Below, piece after piece: positions 47,360 to 54,985 of a DNA stretch of 64,000 nucleotides; the stretch's first letter is position 1; every line of letters starts with the position of its first letter. The DNA lies in contig NZ_JACTAH010000001.1 of the NCBI RefSeq assembly GCF_014489115.1, positions 1,798,001 through 1,862,000 on the forward strand, given 5' to 3'. Position numbers and translations under genes: made by a program. Source of the DNA: Thauera sedimentorum (GTDB lineage Bacteria > Pseudomonadota > Gammaproteobacteria > Burkholderiales > Rhodocyclaceae). The notes under the pieces are model-generated. The model made no database searches. It worked only from the letters and a program-made list of their open reading frames with translations, and was not told the DNA's origin.

Positions 47360-50149
47360 ATGTTCCACATCAAGCAACTCGAACTCGTCCACTGGGACTA
47401 CTGGCGCCGCTTCTCGCTGCCGCTGGACGCGCAGATCATCACCATCGTCGGCCCCAACGGCTCGGGCAAGACCACCCTGCTCGACGCGCTGCGCACGCTC
47501 TTCGCGCTGCGCTGCTCGGGCAAGCGCGACTTCCGCCGCTACGTGCGCCGCGCCGACCGCAGCTTTGCGTGGATTCGCGCGGTGGTCGCCAACCAGCCCG
47601 GCAGCACCGGGCGGCGCCCCTTCTTCCCCTGCCTGCACGACGAAGTCACCCTGGCCTGCCGCATCCGCCGCGCCGGCGGCGAATGGACACGCGACTACAC
47701 CATCGTCGATGGCGACGTGGCCATCGAGGAACTGGAACGCACCGAAGACTGGGTCGGCCTGCGCGATTACCAGAGCCGGCTCGCCTGGGGTGGGCTGACC
47801 CCGGCCATCGCCAAGGTGCTGGCCCTGGAGCAGGGCGACACCGACAAGCTCTGCGAATACTCCCCCAAGGCCCTGCTGGAACTGGTTTTCGACGTGTTCG
47901 GAGACAAGGAGGTGCTGGACAACTACGAGGCCGCGCGCGAAGAGCAGAAGAGCGCCGAGCGCGAACTCGACGACCTCGGCCTGGATCTGGACCGCCTGCG
48001 CGCCCAGGCCGAAGCGCGCCGCCTGGAAGCCGACAACTACCTGCAGTGGAAGCAGCTTGCCGACGAGGTGCAGGCGCTGGACGCCGAGATCGTACCGCGC
48101 CTGGAAGCCGCCGAACTGGCCCGCGACGCCAGCGCCGAACGCCAGCAACTGGCCGCCGAAAAGAGCGAGCGCGCCGCCCGTCACGCCGAACGCCGCCACG
48201 CCCAGCAGCGCCTGGAAGAAGTGCACGGCGAGAAGACCACGGCCGAAGCCGAACGCGCCCGCCTCAAGGACGACAGCCACGGCATCGAGGCCGCCTACCT
48301 CGCCGCGCGCGACCGCGTGCGCGACCTGGAGAAACTGCTCGCCGAACGCGACGCCCTGCGCGCCCAGCTCGCCACCGAACACGGCGCCGATGCGGTGGAA
48401 CTGGAACGCGAGCACGAAGCGGCGGAAGCCGCCCTCGCCCGCCTGCGCGCGCAGGAGCGCGAGCTGGTGGCGAAGTTCGAGGAGCGTTCCGACAGCCTGC
48501 GCGCCGCCAAGAGCCGCAGCGGCCCGCCGGGCGAGCCGGACGTCACCCGTTTCCGCGCACTCCTCGACGAGCAGGGCATCGCCCACCGCGGGCTGGCCGA
48601 AGTGGTCGAAGTCACCGACGTCGCCTGGCAGGCCGCGCTGGAAGCGGTGCTGCGCCCCTACCGCCACGTCATCCTGCTGGAACGCGAATCCGACCGTCAC
48701 GCCGCCTGGGCGCTGGGCGAGCGCGAACGCTTCCGCCACTTCGTCGTGCCGGAACGCGAAACCGCCCCGCCGCCGCGCCCGCAGAGCCTGGCCGAGGTGG
48801 TGAACTTCTCCGCCCCGGTGCCGCGCTGGCTCACCGACCTGCTCAACCGCATCCGCCGCGTGGATAGCGTCGACGCCGCCCGCGACCTGCCGCGCGACAT
48901 CGAATGGATCACCCGCGACGCCTACCACCGCGAACGCCGCGGCGCCCGCCACCTGGGCCGCCCGGCAGACTTCCACTTCGGCGAACTCGCCCGCCAGGCG
49001 CGCATCGCCCAGCTGGAAGACGACATCCGCGCGCTCGACCGTCAGCTCGCCACGCTGCGCCCGCAGGTGCAGGACGCCGCCGACCAGCTCACCACCTTGC
49101 GCGGCCGCCTGCTCGGCCTGCAGTCCGCCCAGCTGCTCGCCGCCAAGGCGGAAACCTACGCCGCGGCAGAAACCGAACTGCCACAGGCGCGCGCCGCGCT
49201 CGCCACCGCCGACGAACAGCGCAGCCAGATGCAGGCCCGCCAGGAACAGATCTCCGGCAAGCTCGCCGGCATCGGCATCGAGCTCGAACGCCGCGAGCGC
49301 GAACTGAAGTTCATCGACCACCGCCTGCTCGAACTCGACCAGACCACCGCCCCGCGCCGCCACGCCCAGGCCCAACGCCTCAAGCGCCTGCGCAGCCTGC
49401 GCCGCGGCATGCCCGCGCACTGGCGCGACCCGGCCGACATCGCCCTGCTCGCAGAAAAATACGGCGACGCCCGCGGCGCCCGCCTGCAGGCCGAACGCCT
49501 GCGCCGCCACCTGGACGAAGGCGACTGGATCACCGACCCCGCCGTGCTCACGCTCTCCGAACGCCTCAAGGCCGACGTCGCCAAGCGCGAGCAGGACTAC
49601 CGCGAACGCCAGGGCTACTGCGCCACCACCCGCCGGCTCACCGAGGAGGCGCGCAACGCCTATATTGCCAAGCTGCGCGCCACCGTGCGCCAGTACGGCA
49701 AGAACCTGAAAGCCCTGGGAGAGCTGGCCGGCGTGGGCGTGGACTGCCCGGCGCCCGCACTGGGCGCGGACGACCTCTCGCTCGCCCAGGCCGGCCTGGA
49801 AGTGCGCTTCGACTTCGACCGCAAGGGCGCGGTGGGCCTCAACGACGGCGAAGCCTCCGGCGGCCAGCAGGTGATGAAATCACTGATCCTGCTCATCGCC
49901 CTGCTGATGGACGACGCCCGCCCCGGCGGCTTCGTCTTCATCGACGAGCCCTTCGCCCACCTGGATGTGGCCAACATCGACCGCGTCGGCACCTTCCTGC
50001 GCGCCACCCGCGCGCAATACCTGATCACCACCCCGGTCACCCACAACGCCAACGTCTTCGCCCCCGCCCAGCTCACCCTGGTCACGCGCAAGAAGAAGCC
50101 CGGCGACGACTGGGCACCAACCATCGGCGTGCTGGCCCGCGCCGTGTAG
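47360..50149 (+). CDS. mksB: SMC-like ATPase MksB (JetC-like)
   Basis: ATP-driven DNA loop extruder of the MukB/MksB/JetC class. The 929-residue protein has Walker A TIVGPNGSGKTTLLDAL (residues 28-44), two coiled-coil arms around a central hinge (about 170-400 and 560-760), a signature loop DGEASGGQQVM, and Walker B FVFIDEPFAHLD (about 858-869). The two ATPase halves are at the ends, as in all SMC proteins. No JetD/MksG topoisomerase-like nuclease gene is beside it. Its stop codon TAG lies inside a REP-like repeat. Confidence 0.9.
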   Translation: MFHIKQLELVHWDYWRRFSLPLDAQIITIVGPNGSGKTTLLDALRTLFALRCSGKRDFRRYVRRADRSFAWIRAVVANQPGSTGRRPFFPCLHDEVTLACRIRRAGGEWTRDYTIVDGDVAIEELERTEDWVGLRDYQSRLAWGGLTPAIAKVLALEQGDTDKLCEYSPKALLELVFDVFGDKEVLDNYEAAREEQKSAERELDDLGLDLDRLRAQAEARRLEADNYLQWKQLADEVQALDAEIVPRLEAAELARDASAERQQLAAEKSERAARHAERRHAQQRLEEVHGEKTTAEAERARLKDDSHGIEAAYLAARDRVRDLEKLLAERDALRAQLATEHGADAVELEREHEAAEAALARLRAQERELVAKFEERSDSLRAAKSRSGPPGEPDVTRFRALLDEQGIAHRGLAEVVEVTDVAWQAALEAVLRPYRHVILLERESDRHAAWALGERERFRHFVVPERETAPPPRPQSLAEVVNFSAPVPRWLTDLLNRIRRVDSVDAARDLPRDIEWITRDAYHRERRGARHLGRPADFHFGELARQARIAQLEDDIRALDRQLATLRPQVQDAADQLTTLRGRLLGLQSAQLLAAKAETYAAAETELPQARAALATADEQRSQMQARQEQISGKLAGIGIELERRERELKFIDHRLLELDQTTAPRRHAQAQRLKRLRSLRRGMPAHWRDPADIALLAEKYGDARGARLQAERLRRHLDEGDWITDPAVLTLSERLKADVAKREQDYRERQGYCATTRRLTEEARNAYIAKLRATVRQYGKNLKALGELAGVGVDCPAPALGADDLSLAQAGLEVRFDFDRKGAVGLNDGEASGGQQVMKSLILLIALLMDDARPGGFVFIDEPFAHLDVANIDRVGTFLRATRAQYLITTPVTHNANVFAPAQLTLVTRKKKPGDDWAPTIGVLARAV

Positions 50150-50217
50150 GAGCGGCCTTGGCCGCGATGCGGCGTTCGTTTCCCCACAGGCCGCATCGCG
50201 GCCAAGGCCGCTCCTAC
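50146..50217. repeat. REP-like palindromic pair, locus 3, overlapping the mksB stop codon
   Basis: Direct unit 50146-50168 and inverted unit 50195-50217, separated by 26 bases, the same spacing as locus 1. The direct unit begins within the last codon of mksB and supplies its TAG stop (50147-50149). Confidence 0.92.
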
Positions 50218-50336
50218 GCCACACGCGCCGCCACGGAGAGGCGACGACATCGATCCGGCCGCCCTTCGTGCCGCCAAGCTGCAGCTTGTCCGCAGAGTGA
50301 TTACACTGCGGACAGCAACCCGAAGGAGTCCCCGGC

Positions 50337-50444
50337 ATGACCACCCTTGAACAGCTCAATCGCCATCGCGCCGCACTCATGCGCATGGCGTCCGCTCACA
50401 AGGCCCGCACGCTGAGCGTCTTCGGCTCGGTCGCGCGCGGCTGA
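50337..50444 (+). pseudogene. Truncated MNT-type nucleotidyltransferase (MntA-like antitoxin fragment)
   Basis: A start with AAGGAG upstream opens a 35-codon frame (MTTLEQLNRHRAALMRMA) that reaches the first nucleotidyltransferase motif VFGSVARG and then stops. In intact minimal nucleotidyltransferases (MntA of HEPN/MNT pairs) this motif is followed by the DxD metal site within about ten residues; that part is missing. The break lies 12 bases from the end of the intI gene, so the integron insertion probably cut the gene. No HEPN partner or 3' remnant was found in the window. Confidence 0.75.
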
Positions 50445-50456
50445 ATACGCCCCCCT

Positions 50457-51455
50457 TCACCCCGCAACCATCCCATCCAGCGGACTGCGCACCCCGCGGC
50501 CACCCCGATTGAGCACGTGCGTGTAGATCATCGTCGTCGACACGTCCGCATGCCCCAGCAGCTCCTGCACCGTGCGGATGTCGTAACCGCTCTCCAGCAG
50601 GTGGGTCGCGAACGAGTGGCGCAAGGTGTGCGGGCTGGCCGGTTTGTTGATTCCCGCACTCGCCGCAGCGCGCCTCACCGCCCGCTGCACCTGCCGCTCG
50701 TCAATGTGGTGGCGGCGCACCACCCCCGAACGCGGATCGGTCGACAAGCCCGCCGCCGGAAACACGTACTGCCAGCTGAAGGCGCGCGGCGCCGCCGGAT
50801 ACTTCACCGCCAGCGCGTTCGGCAGCCAGACCTCGCCCCTCCCCAAGGCCAGATCGGCGTCGTGCTGCGCCTTCACCTTGGCCACCTGGGCGCGCAGCGG
50901 CTGCATCAACGATTCGGGAAGCATGGTGATCCGGTCCTTGGCCCCCTTGCCTTCCCGCACCAGGATCTCGCGCCGGCAGAAATCCACATCCTTCACCCGC
51001 AACCTGAGCCCTTCCAGCAGCCGCATCCCGGTGCCGTACAGCAGACGCAGCACCAGCGCCATATCGGGATTCCCAACCGCCGCCAGCAAGCGCTGCACTT
51101 CATCCACCGCCAGCACCACCGGCAGGCGCGCAGGCCGCTTCGCCCGCGTCACCTCGTCCAGCCAGGGTAGCGGCGGCTCAAGCACTTCCCGGTAGAGAAA
51201 CAGGATTGCCGACAGCGCCTGTGACTGCGTCGCCGCACTTACATCGCGATCGACAGCCAGCGACGTGAGAAACGACTCGACCTCCACCTTGCCCATCTCC
51301 CGGGGATGGCGCTTGCCGTGGTGGATGATGTATCGTCTGACCCACCCGACATATGCCTGCTCGGTACGTATGCTGAGGTGCTTGAGCCGAATCCGCTCGC
51401 GCAGCAGATCAAGCAGCCGCGGGGAAGAACTTGCAGTAGCGGAGACCGTGTCCAT
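50457..51455 (-). CDS. intI: Integron integrase (tyrosine recombinase)
   Basis: Site-specific recombinase that captures and excises gene cassettes at attI and attC. The 332-residue protein has an N-terminal SAM-like domain ([20 protein letters not shown]). The catalytic domain has the first arginine in [29 protein letters not shown], and [13 protein letters not shown] with the tyrosine nucleophile. The IntI-specific extra segment is present ([20 protein letters not shown]), which separates it from XerC/D. Start ATG 51455 or GTG 51467; neither has a good Shine-Dalgarno. It appears intact. Confidence 0.96.
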   Translation of the reverse strand: MDTVSATASSSPRLLDLLRERIRLKHLSIRTEQAYVGWVRRYIIHHGKRHPREMGKVEVESFLTSLAVDRDVSAATQSQALSAILFLYREVLEPPLPWLDEVTRAKRPARLPVVLAVDEVQRLLAAVGNPDMALVLRLLYGTGMRLLEGLRLRVKDVDFCRREILVREGKGAKDRITMLPESLMQPLRAQVAKVKAQHDADLALGRGEVWLPNALAVKYPAAPRAFSWQYVFPAAGLSTDPRSGVVRRHHIDERQVQRAVRRAAASAGINKPASPHTLRHSFATHLLESGYDIRTVQELLGHADVSTTMIYTHVLNRGGRGVRSPLDGMVAG

Positions 51456-51479
51456 GACAGACGTCACGTTGCATCTGTC

Positions 51480-51590
51480 ATGACCTGATCATAGATGCAG
51501 GATCAATTACTTACCAGACAGAGTGGTGTTATCCGACATGACGCATAACACCTTTACGCCGACATCTGTCGTCCACTAAACGTTATGCAA
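51480..51590 (+). other. Presumed attI region with nested inverted repeats
   Basis: Between intI and the first cassette gene lie two nested inverted repeats: GGTGTTAT (51525-51532) with ATAACACC (51545-51552), and GCATAAC (51543-51549) with GTTATGC (51582-51588). The second pair has the layout of attC core sites, so this stretch may be attI followed by a very short gene-less cassette. Exact recombination points are uncertain. Confidence 0.55.
51485..51500. promoter_or_regulatory. LexA-box-like sequence upstream of intI
   Basis: CTGATCATAGATGCAG has the CTG-N10-CAG spacing of a LexA site, about 30 bases upstream of the intI ATG. It departs from CTGT-N8-ACAG at the fourth base of each half. 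SOS control of intI through LexA is known for other integrons. Confidence 0.5.
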
Positions 51591-51612
51591 TAAGAACATC
51601 AATCCATTACAA

Positions 51613-52200
51613 ATGGTTAGGGCATGTATGTCTTCTTACAAGGCTAGATTTGTTTCGGCACTTAAATACACAGAAAAATTAGGTCTCGACCCCGGAGAAA
51701 AACCAGTTCCTTGGCGCGGCAAAATATCTTTAAAAAAAGCGCGGGATGTACTCCTTTTATCACGAGAGGTGTTAGATGCTGCGGGAATGCGACAATCATC
51801 AGATCTCGCAATGAATTGTGTAGCCGTACACCTTAAGCTTCAGAGTGCCATCTATCACTATTTGAAAATGAAAACCTACATAACAATAGGCGATATATTT
51901 TGGTCGGATTATGTGTATTGTGAAATGTCACATGAAGCAATTGAAAAAGAGCTAAATAATCCAATGCTGGGAGAGCCAATCAAATCTCATGTATGGCTAA
52001 CCCTACAAGACGGTAGTATTTTAGACTGCACTGGAGAAGCACACTTGGATTTGATATTTGGCAGAGAGGAACACCCACTAGAACAATGCCTTACTTTCAT
52101 ACCGCCTGACAAAAATATAGAAGACGGATATCGCAGGCCTTTTCTTGTGGGTCCAGAGTTTCTGGTTAAAGCTGGCGTATTCACAAATCCAAATGCATAA
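51613..52200 (+). CDS. Integron cassette 1 protein, unknown
   Basis: I do not recognise this 195-residue protein. It has a basic N-terminus, an amphipathic helical stretch, an aromatic middle (YHYLKMKTYITIGDIFWSDY) and SHVWLTLQDGSILDCTGEAH, a region suggesting a small globular enzyme or binding domain. No signal peptide or clear membrane helix is seen. Start codons at 51613 and 51628 are both possible. The stop codon TAA lies inside the R'' core (GCATAAC) of the attC site, as is usual for compact cassettes. Its AT-rich codons differ sharply from the host genes, a sign of transfer. Confidence 0.75.
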   Translation: MVRACMSSYKARFVSALKYTEKLGLDPGEKPVPWRGKISLKKARDVLLLSREVLDAAGMRQSSDLAMNCVAVHLKLQSAIYHYLKMKTYITIGDIFWSDYVYCEMSHEAIEKELNNPMLGEPIKSHVWLTLQDGSILDCTGEAHLDLIFGREEHPLEQCLTFIPPDKNIEDGYRRPFLVGPEFLVKAGVFTNPNA

Positions 52201-52266
52201 CACGGCGCTCAAAATGGACGCAAATTCCGCTGCGCTCCATTTGCGCCCTTTAGCTTGGCGTTAGGC
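52195..52266 (+). other. attC site 1
   Basis: 72-bp imperfect palindrome from GCATAAC (52195-52201) to GTTAGGC (52260-52266), with an internal stem (ATGGACGCA pairing with TGCGCTCCAT). It separates cassettes 1 and 2. Confidence 0.85.
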
Positions 52267-52273
52267 AATCCTC

Positions 52274-52747
52274 GTGATGATCACTGAAATCCTCACTTCC
52301 TACATCAAGCTGTTCGAGCTGCTATTTCAAGCGCTTGAGCGCTTATATACGCACGTCGATAAACGCCATCGGCGAATACAAATCGTTAAAAGTCCTCTTG
52401 GTGAAACCATCGAGAAAGTAGAGATTGCACAGAACCATCTTTCTGACGCAATTGAGGCAATCAGCCTCATCAAGGAACAAGCCATTGATGAGCGCCATAA
52501 ACTCGATACCTTGCTTGAAGAAGTAAAGAAGAAGCACGACGAGCATACTCAGGCAGTACAAGAGCTAGAGACGGCACAGGACCTACTAAGTCAAAACAAA
52601 GAGAATTTGCGCTCTGTTCTAGGAATCAGCCCGGCGCGAGAGCGAATCATCGGTTTTTTCAGTGGTGTGGCAGCGTCCATTGTCGCGTCTGGGCTGTGGT
52701 TGTTTGGCGGCTTTTTACTTGAGAAGGTAAAGAGTCTTCTTGGTTGA
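52274..52747 (+). CDS. Integron cassette 2 protein: coiled coil with C-terminal membrane anchor
   Basis: A 157-residue protein with an N-terminal hydrophobic/amphipathic helix and a long coiled coil (about residues 45-110, IEKVEIAQNHLSDAIEAISL onward). A C-terminal membrane segment (FFSGVAASIVASGLWLFGGF, about 128-147) ends it. The topology resembles tail-anchored or holin-like accessory proteins, but I cannot assign a function. GTG at 52274 or ATG at 52277 may start it, 8-11 bases after the recombination point. AT-rich composition fits acquisition. Confidence 0.75.
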   Translation: MMITEILTSYIKLFELLFQALERLYTHVDKRHRRIQIVKSPLGETIEKVEIAQNHLSDAIEAISLIKEQAIDERHKLDTLLEEVKKKHDEHTQAVQELETAQDLLSQNKENLRSVLGISPARERIIGFFSGVAASIVASGLWLFGGFLLEKVKSLLG

Positions 52748-52766
52748 AATGCATGCCCCGAAGTTT

Positions 52767-52865
52767 GCCTAACAATTCCGTCGAGAGGGACCGCCCACAA
52801 GCTGCGCTTGTGGGTTCCCTTCGCGGCTTCGCCGCTACGGCGGCCCCTCACGTCAATCGTTAGAG
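52767..52865 (+). other. attC site 2
   Basis: 99-bp imperfect palindrome from GCCTAAC (52767-52773) to GTTAGAG (52859-52865), with internal stems including CCCACAAGCTGCGCTTGTGGG. It separates cassettes 2 and 3. Confidence 0.82.
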
Positions 52866-52869
52866 CGCA

Positions 52870-53193
52870 ATGGTTCTCCGATACGCAATCGCAGGTGCCA
52901 TCACCGGCTATCAGAAGCACTTTTCCCCGCGCAAGGGGTATTGTTGCGCGTATCGCGCGCTCCACGGCGGCCCATCATGCTCTGAGTTTGGTCGCCGTGT
53001 CGTGCTTCGTTATGGAGTCCTGCGCTTCTTTGTTCTCCAAGTTCGTCGGTTCGCTCGCTGCTCCAATGCGTTTGCCGCGCTCCAAGCGAAAGAACACAAG
53101 GGAAAGGAGTACTCAAACTTCCCTTGGAAAGCCTGCCTTAAGAACAAGAAAGTTGATGAGGCTGGCACCTGCTGTTGCATGTTTCCGTTGTAG
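52870..53193 (+). CDS. Integron cassette 3: YidD-like protein
   Basis: A 107-residue protein whose first 65 residues resemble YidD, the small membrane protein insertion efficiency factor: ITGYQKHFSPRKG, then RALHGGPSCSEFGRRVV in place of the usual P-x-C-S-x-Y core. It is unusually cysteine-rich (CC at 25-26, CCC at 101-103). The C-terminal 40 residues have no counterpart in housekeeping YidD. The ATG lies five bases inside the cassette boundary. YidD-like proteins are a recurring cassette cargo, but their benefit is unknown. The resemblance is clear over the core only. Confidence 0.7.
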   Translation: MVLRYAIAGAITGYQKHFSPRKGYCCAYRALHGGPSCSEFGRRVVLRYGVLRFFVLQVRRFARCSNAFAALQAKEHKGKEYSNFPWKACLKNKKVDEAGTCCCMFPL

Positions 53194-53212
53194 TGACAGC
53201 AGGTACGTGAGC

Positions 53213-53277
53213 ATTAGAACTGCGCCCAATCGGGCCCGTCCGCCTACGGCTGCCGGTCTCCTACCTTCACGTTAAGC
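53213..53277 (+). other. attC site 3 (degenerate)
   Basis: From TTAGAAC (about 53214-53220) to GTTAAGC (53271-53277), with an internal GC-rich stem around CCGCCTACGGC. The right core fits GTTRRRY; the left core is weak, so the left boundary is uncertain. Confidence 0.6.
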
Positions 53278-53317
53278 CTCTACAAGATTTATTCGCACTC
53301 GTAAGGAAATTCACCAA

Positions 53318-54064
53318 ATGGACATCCCGCGGATATTCAACATCACGGAAAGTGCGCACCGCATCCATAACCCATTCACACCCGACAAACTCGCTACTCT
53401 CGGCGCGGCATTGCGTCTGGAGCCAGGGGCACGTGTTCTTGACCTTGGCAGCGGTTCGGGGGAGATGTTGTGCACCTGGGCACGCGACCACGGAATTATC
53501 GGCACCGGCATCGACATGAGCAGGTTGTTTACCGAACAGGCGAAACAGCGTGCGGAAGAACTCGGTGTTGCCCGTCAAGTCCAGTTCATTCATGGCGATG
53601 CGGCAGGTTACGTCTCTGATGAGAAGGCCGACGTAGTAGCTTGTGTCGGTGCTACATGGATTGGCGGAAGCGTTGCCGGCACCATCGAGCTTCTGGCGCG
53701 CAGCCTGCGCGCCGGCGGAGTCATCCTGATCGGTGAGCCCTATTGGCGGCAATTGCCGCCAACGGAAGACATTGCCAAGGGATGTCTTGCCAACTCGATC
53801 TCCGACTTCCTCATTCTTCCAGAACTTATCGCGTCTTTCGGCAAGCTCGGCTACGACGTTGTTGAAATGGTTCTGGCCAATCAAGATGGCTGGGACAGGT
53901 ACGAGGCCGCCAAATGGCTCACCATGCGTCGATGGCTTGAAGCCAATCCCGACGACGAGTTAGGGGAAGAGGTTCGAACCAAACTGAGCTCGGAGCCTGA
54001 GCGCCATGCCGCTTACACGCGCGAGTACCTGGGCTGGGGTGTGTTCGCGCTCATGCCGCGATGA
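53318..54064 (+). CDS. SAM-dependent methyltransferase (possible last cassette)
   Basis: A 248-residue class I methyltransferase with motif I VLDLGSGSGEML (about residues 40-51), motif II TGIDMS, and ADVVACVGATWI as motif IV. The substrate is unknown; UbiE/Cfa-like relatives act on small molecules. An AAGGA sequence lies 12 bases upstream, a rather long spacing. It starts 41 bases after the GTTAAGC core of attC site 3. No attC-like structure is visible in 54065-54281, so it is either a terminal cassette that lost its site or the first chromosomal gene beyond the array. Confidence 0.85.
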   Translation: MDIPRIFNITESAHRIHNPFTPDKLATLGAALRLEPGARVLDLGSGSGEMLCTWARDHGIIGTGIDMSRLFTEQAKQRAEELGVARQVQFIHGDAAGYVSDEKADVVACVGATWIGGSVAGTIELLARSLRAGGVILIGEPYWRQLPPTEDIAKGCLANSISDFLILPELIASFGKLGYDVVEMVLANQDGWDRYEAAKWLTMRRWLEANPDDELGEEVRTKLSSEPERHAAYTREYLGWGVFALMPR

Positions 54065-54281
54065 GTATTGGTGGTTTGGTCGCCGTCTCGCCAACGCCTA
54101 TTGCTTGCGCTTTGGGCTATCGGTCTGCCCCACTGCGAGCACTTGCTTGCATTTTTTACGCGTATGGCCTGGCCAAGCCACTATAGATCTTCTACAAACG
54201 ATGAGGCCGGCGCGCCTTGATGACCCGCCGCACATGCGCGCGTCACCCATCCGCATACCCAAACCTTTCCCGGAGCCGCCC

Positions 54282-54896
54282 ATGATCACCCCCGAGTTCC
54301 TCCTCACCTCGCTGATCGTCGTCCTGATCCCGGGAACGGGTGTCATCTACACGGTTTCCACCGGCCTCACCCAGGGCCGGCGCGCCAGTGTTCTGGCGGC
54401 GGCGGGCTGCACTGCGGGGATTCTTCCCCACCTGCTGGCGACGGTGCTCGGGCTGGCTGCCGTGCTGCACACCAGTGCGCTGGCCTTTCAGGCGCTCAAA
54501 TACGCCGGGGCGGCTTACCTGTTCTATCTGGCGGTCGCCACCTGGCGGGACCGCTCCGCGTTCTCGGTGGATGACGGCGTTTCCAGGGTTTCCGCGGCCG
54601 GTCTGGTGGCGCGGGCCTTCCTGCTGAACATCCTCAATCCCAAGCTGACGATCTTCTTCCTGGCCTTCCTGCCGCAGTTCGTCGATCCGGCCTCCGCGCG
54701 GCCGGTGGGCGATCTGCTGGTGCTGAGCCTGGTGTTCATGGCGATGACCTTCCTGGTGTTCGTGGTCTACGGTTTCCTTGCGCACGCGTTCCGTCGGTTC
54801 GTGATCGAATCCGCCAGGGTGCAGAACGCGCTTCGCTACGGCTTTGCAGCGGCGTTCGCGGCGCTTGGGGCGCGACTGGCGGCGAGCGAGCGGTAA
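54282..54896 (+). CDS. LysE/RhtB family exporter, first copy
   Basis: Inner-membrane exporter of amino acids or related compounds. The 204-residue protein has six hydrophobic segments and the LysE signature near the N-terminus (VVLIPGTGVIYTVSTGLTQG) and NILNPKLTIFFLAFLPQF. ATG 54282 has GGAG upstream (CCGGAGCCGCCC) and gives a family-typical length; the frame further upstream is not coding. Immediately after its stop comes a broken copy of the 5' end of the DUF2007 gene. The 54065-54281 gap upstream shows nothing I can name. Confidence 0.9.
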   Translation: MITPEFLLTSLIVVLIPGTGVIYTVSTGLTQGRRASVLAAAGCTAGILPHLLATVLGLAAVLHTSALAFQALKYAGAAYLFYLAVATWRDRSAFSVDDGVSRVSAAGLVARAFLLNILNPKLTIFFLAFLPQFVDPASARPVGDLLVLSLVFMAMTFLVFVVYGFLAHAFRRFVIESARVQNALRYGFAAAFAALGARLAASER

Positions 54897-54985
54897 GGGG
54901 CATCCGGGACGTCCGGCACGGGACGGCAAGGCGAATCTACCACCGTGGAGGCGCCTTCGATGGATTGCCAGCCTGTCGCGTCACC
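54895..54985 (+). pseudogene. Duplicated 5' fragment of the DUF2007 gene
   Basis: About 90 bases match 58361-58450, the ribosome site and first 25 or so codons of the intact DUF2007 gene, at roughly four bases in five by eye. The shared core is TCGATGGATT then CCAGCCTGTCGCGTC. The start codon is lost (ACG for ATG) and similarity stops near 54985, where the convergent membrane-protein gene ends. Confidence 0.75.

Larger units (their letters stand above)
50445..54064. mobile_element. Chromosomal integron: intI plus three to four cassettes
   Basis: An intI gene on the minus strand faces away from plus-strand cassettes, the reverse-oriented arrangement of environmental proteobacterial integrons. 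Cassette 1 is about 51582-52259, cassette 2 52260-52858, cassette 3 52859-53270. A methyltransferase gene begins after the third attC and may be cassette 4, but no attC follows it. Cassette DNA is visibly AT-richer than its surroundings, especially cassettes 1 and 2. Confidence 0.85.

Noticed and set aside
45338..50456. Complete Wadjet anti-plasmid system
   Set aside because: Only JetA-, JetB- and JetC-like genes are present. No topoisomerase VI-like JetD was found on either side, so a full defence system cannot be claimed.
54065..54281. A fourth attC site after the methyltransferase gene
   Set aside because: No GTTRRRY core paired with an RYYYAAC core was found in this stretch, so the end of the array is left open.
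50445..54281. 3' remainder of the truncated nucleotidyltransferase beyond the integron
   Set aside because: No continuation with the DxD metal motif was seen on either strand after the cassettes; it may lie outside the window or be lost.
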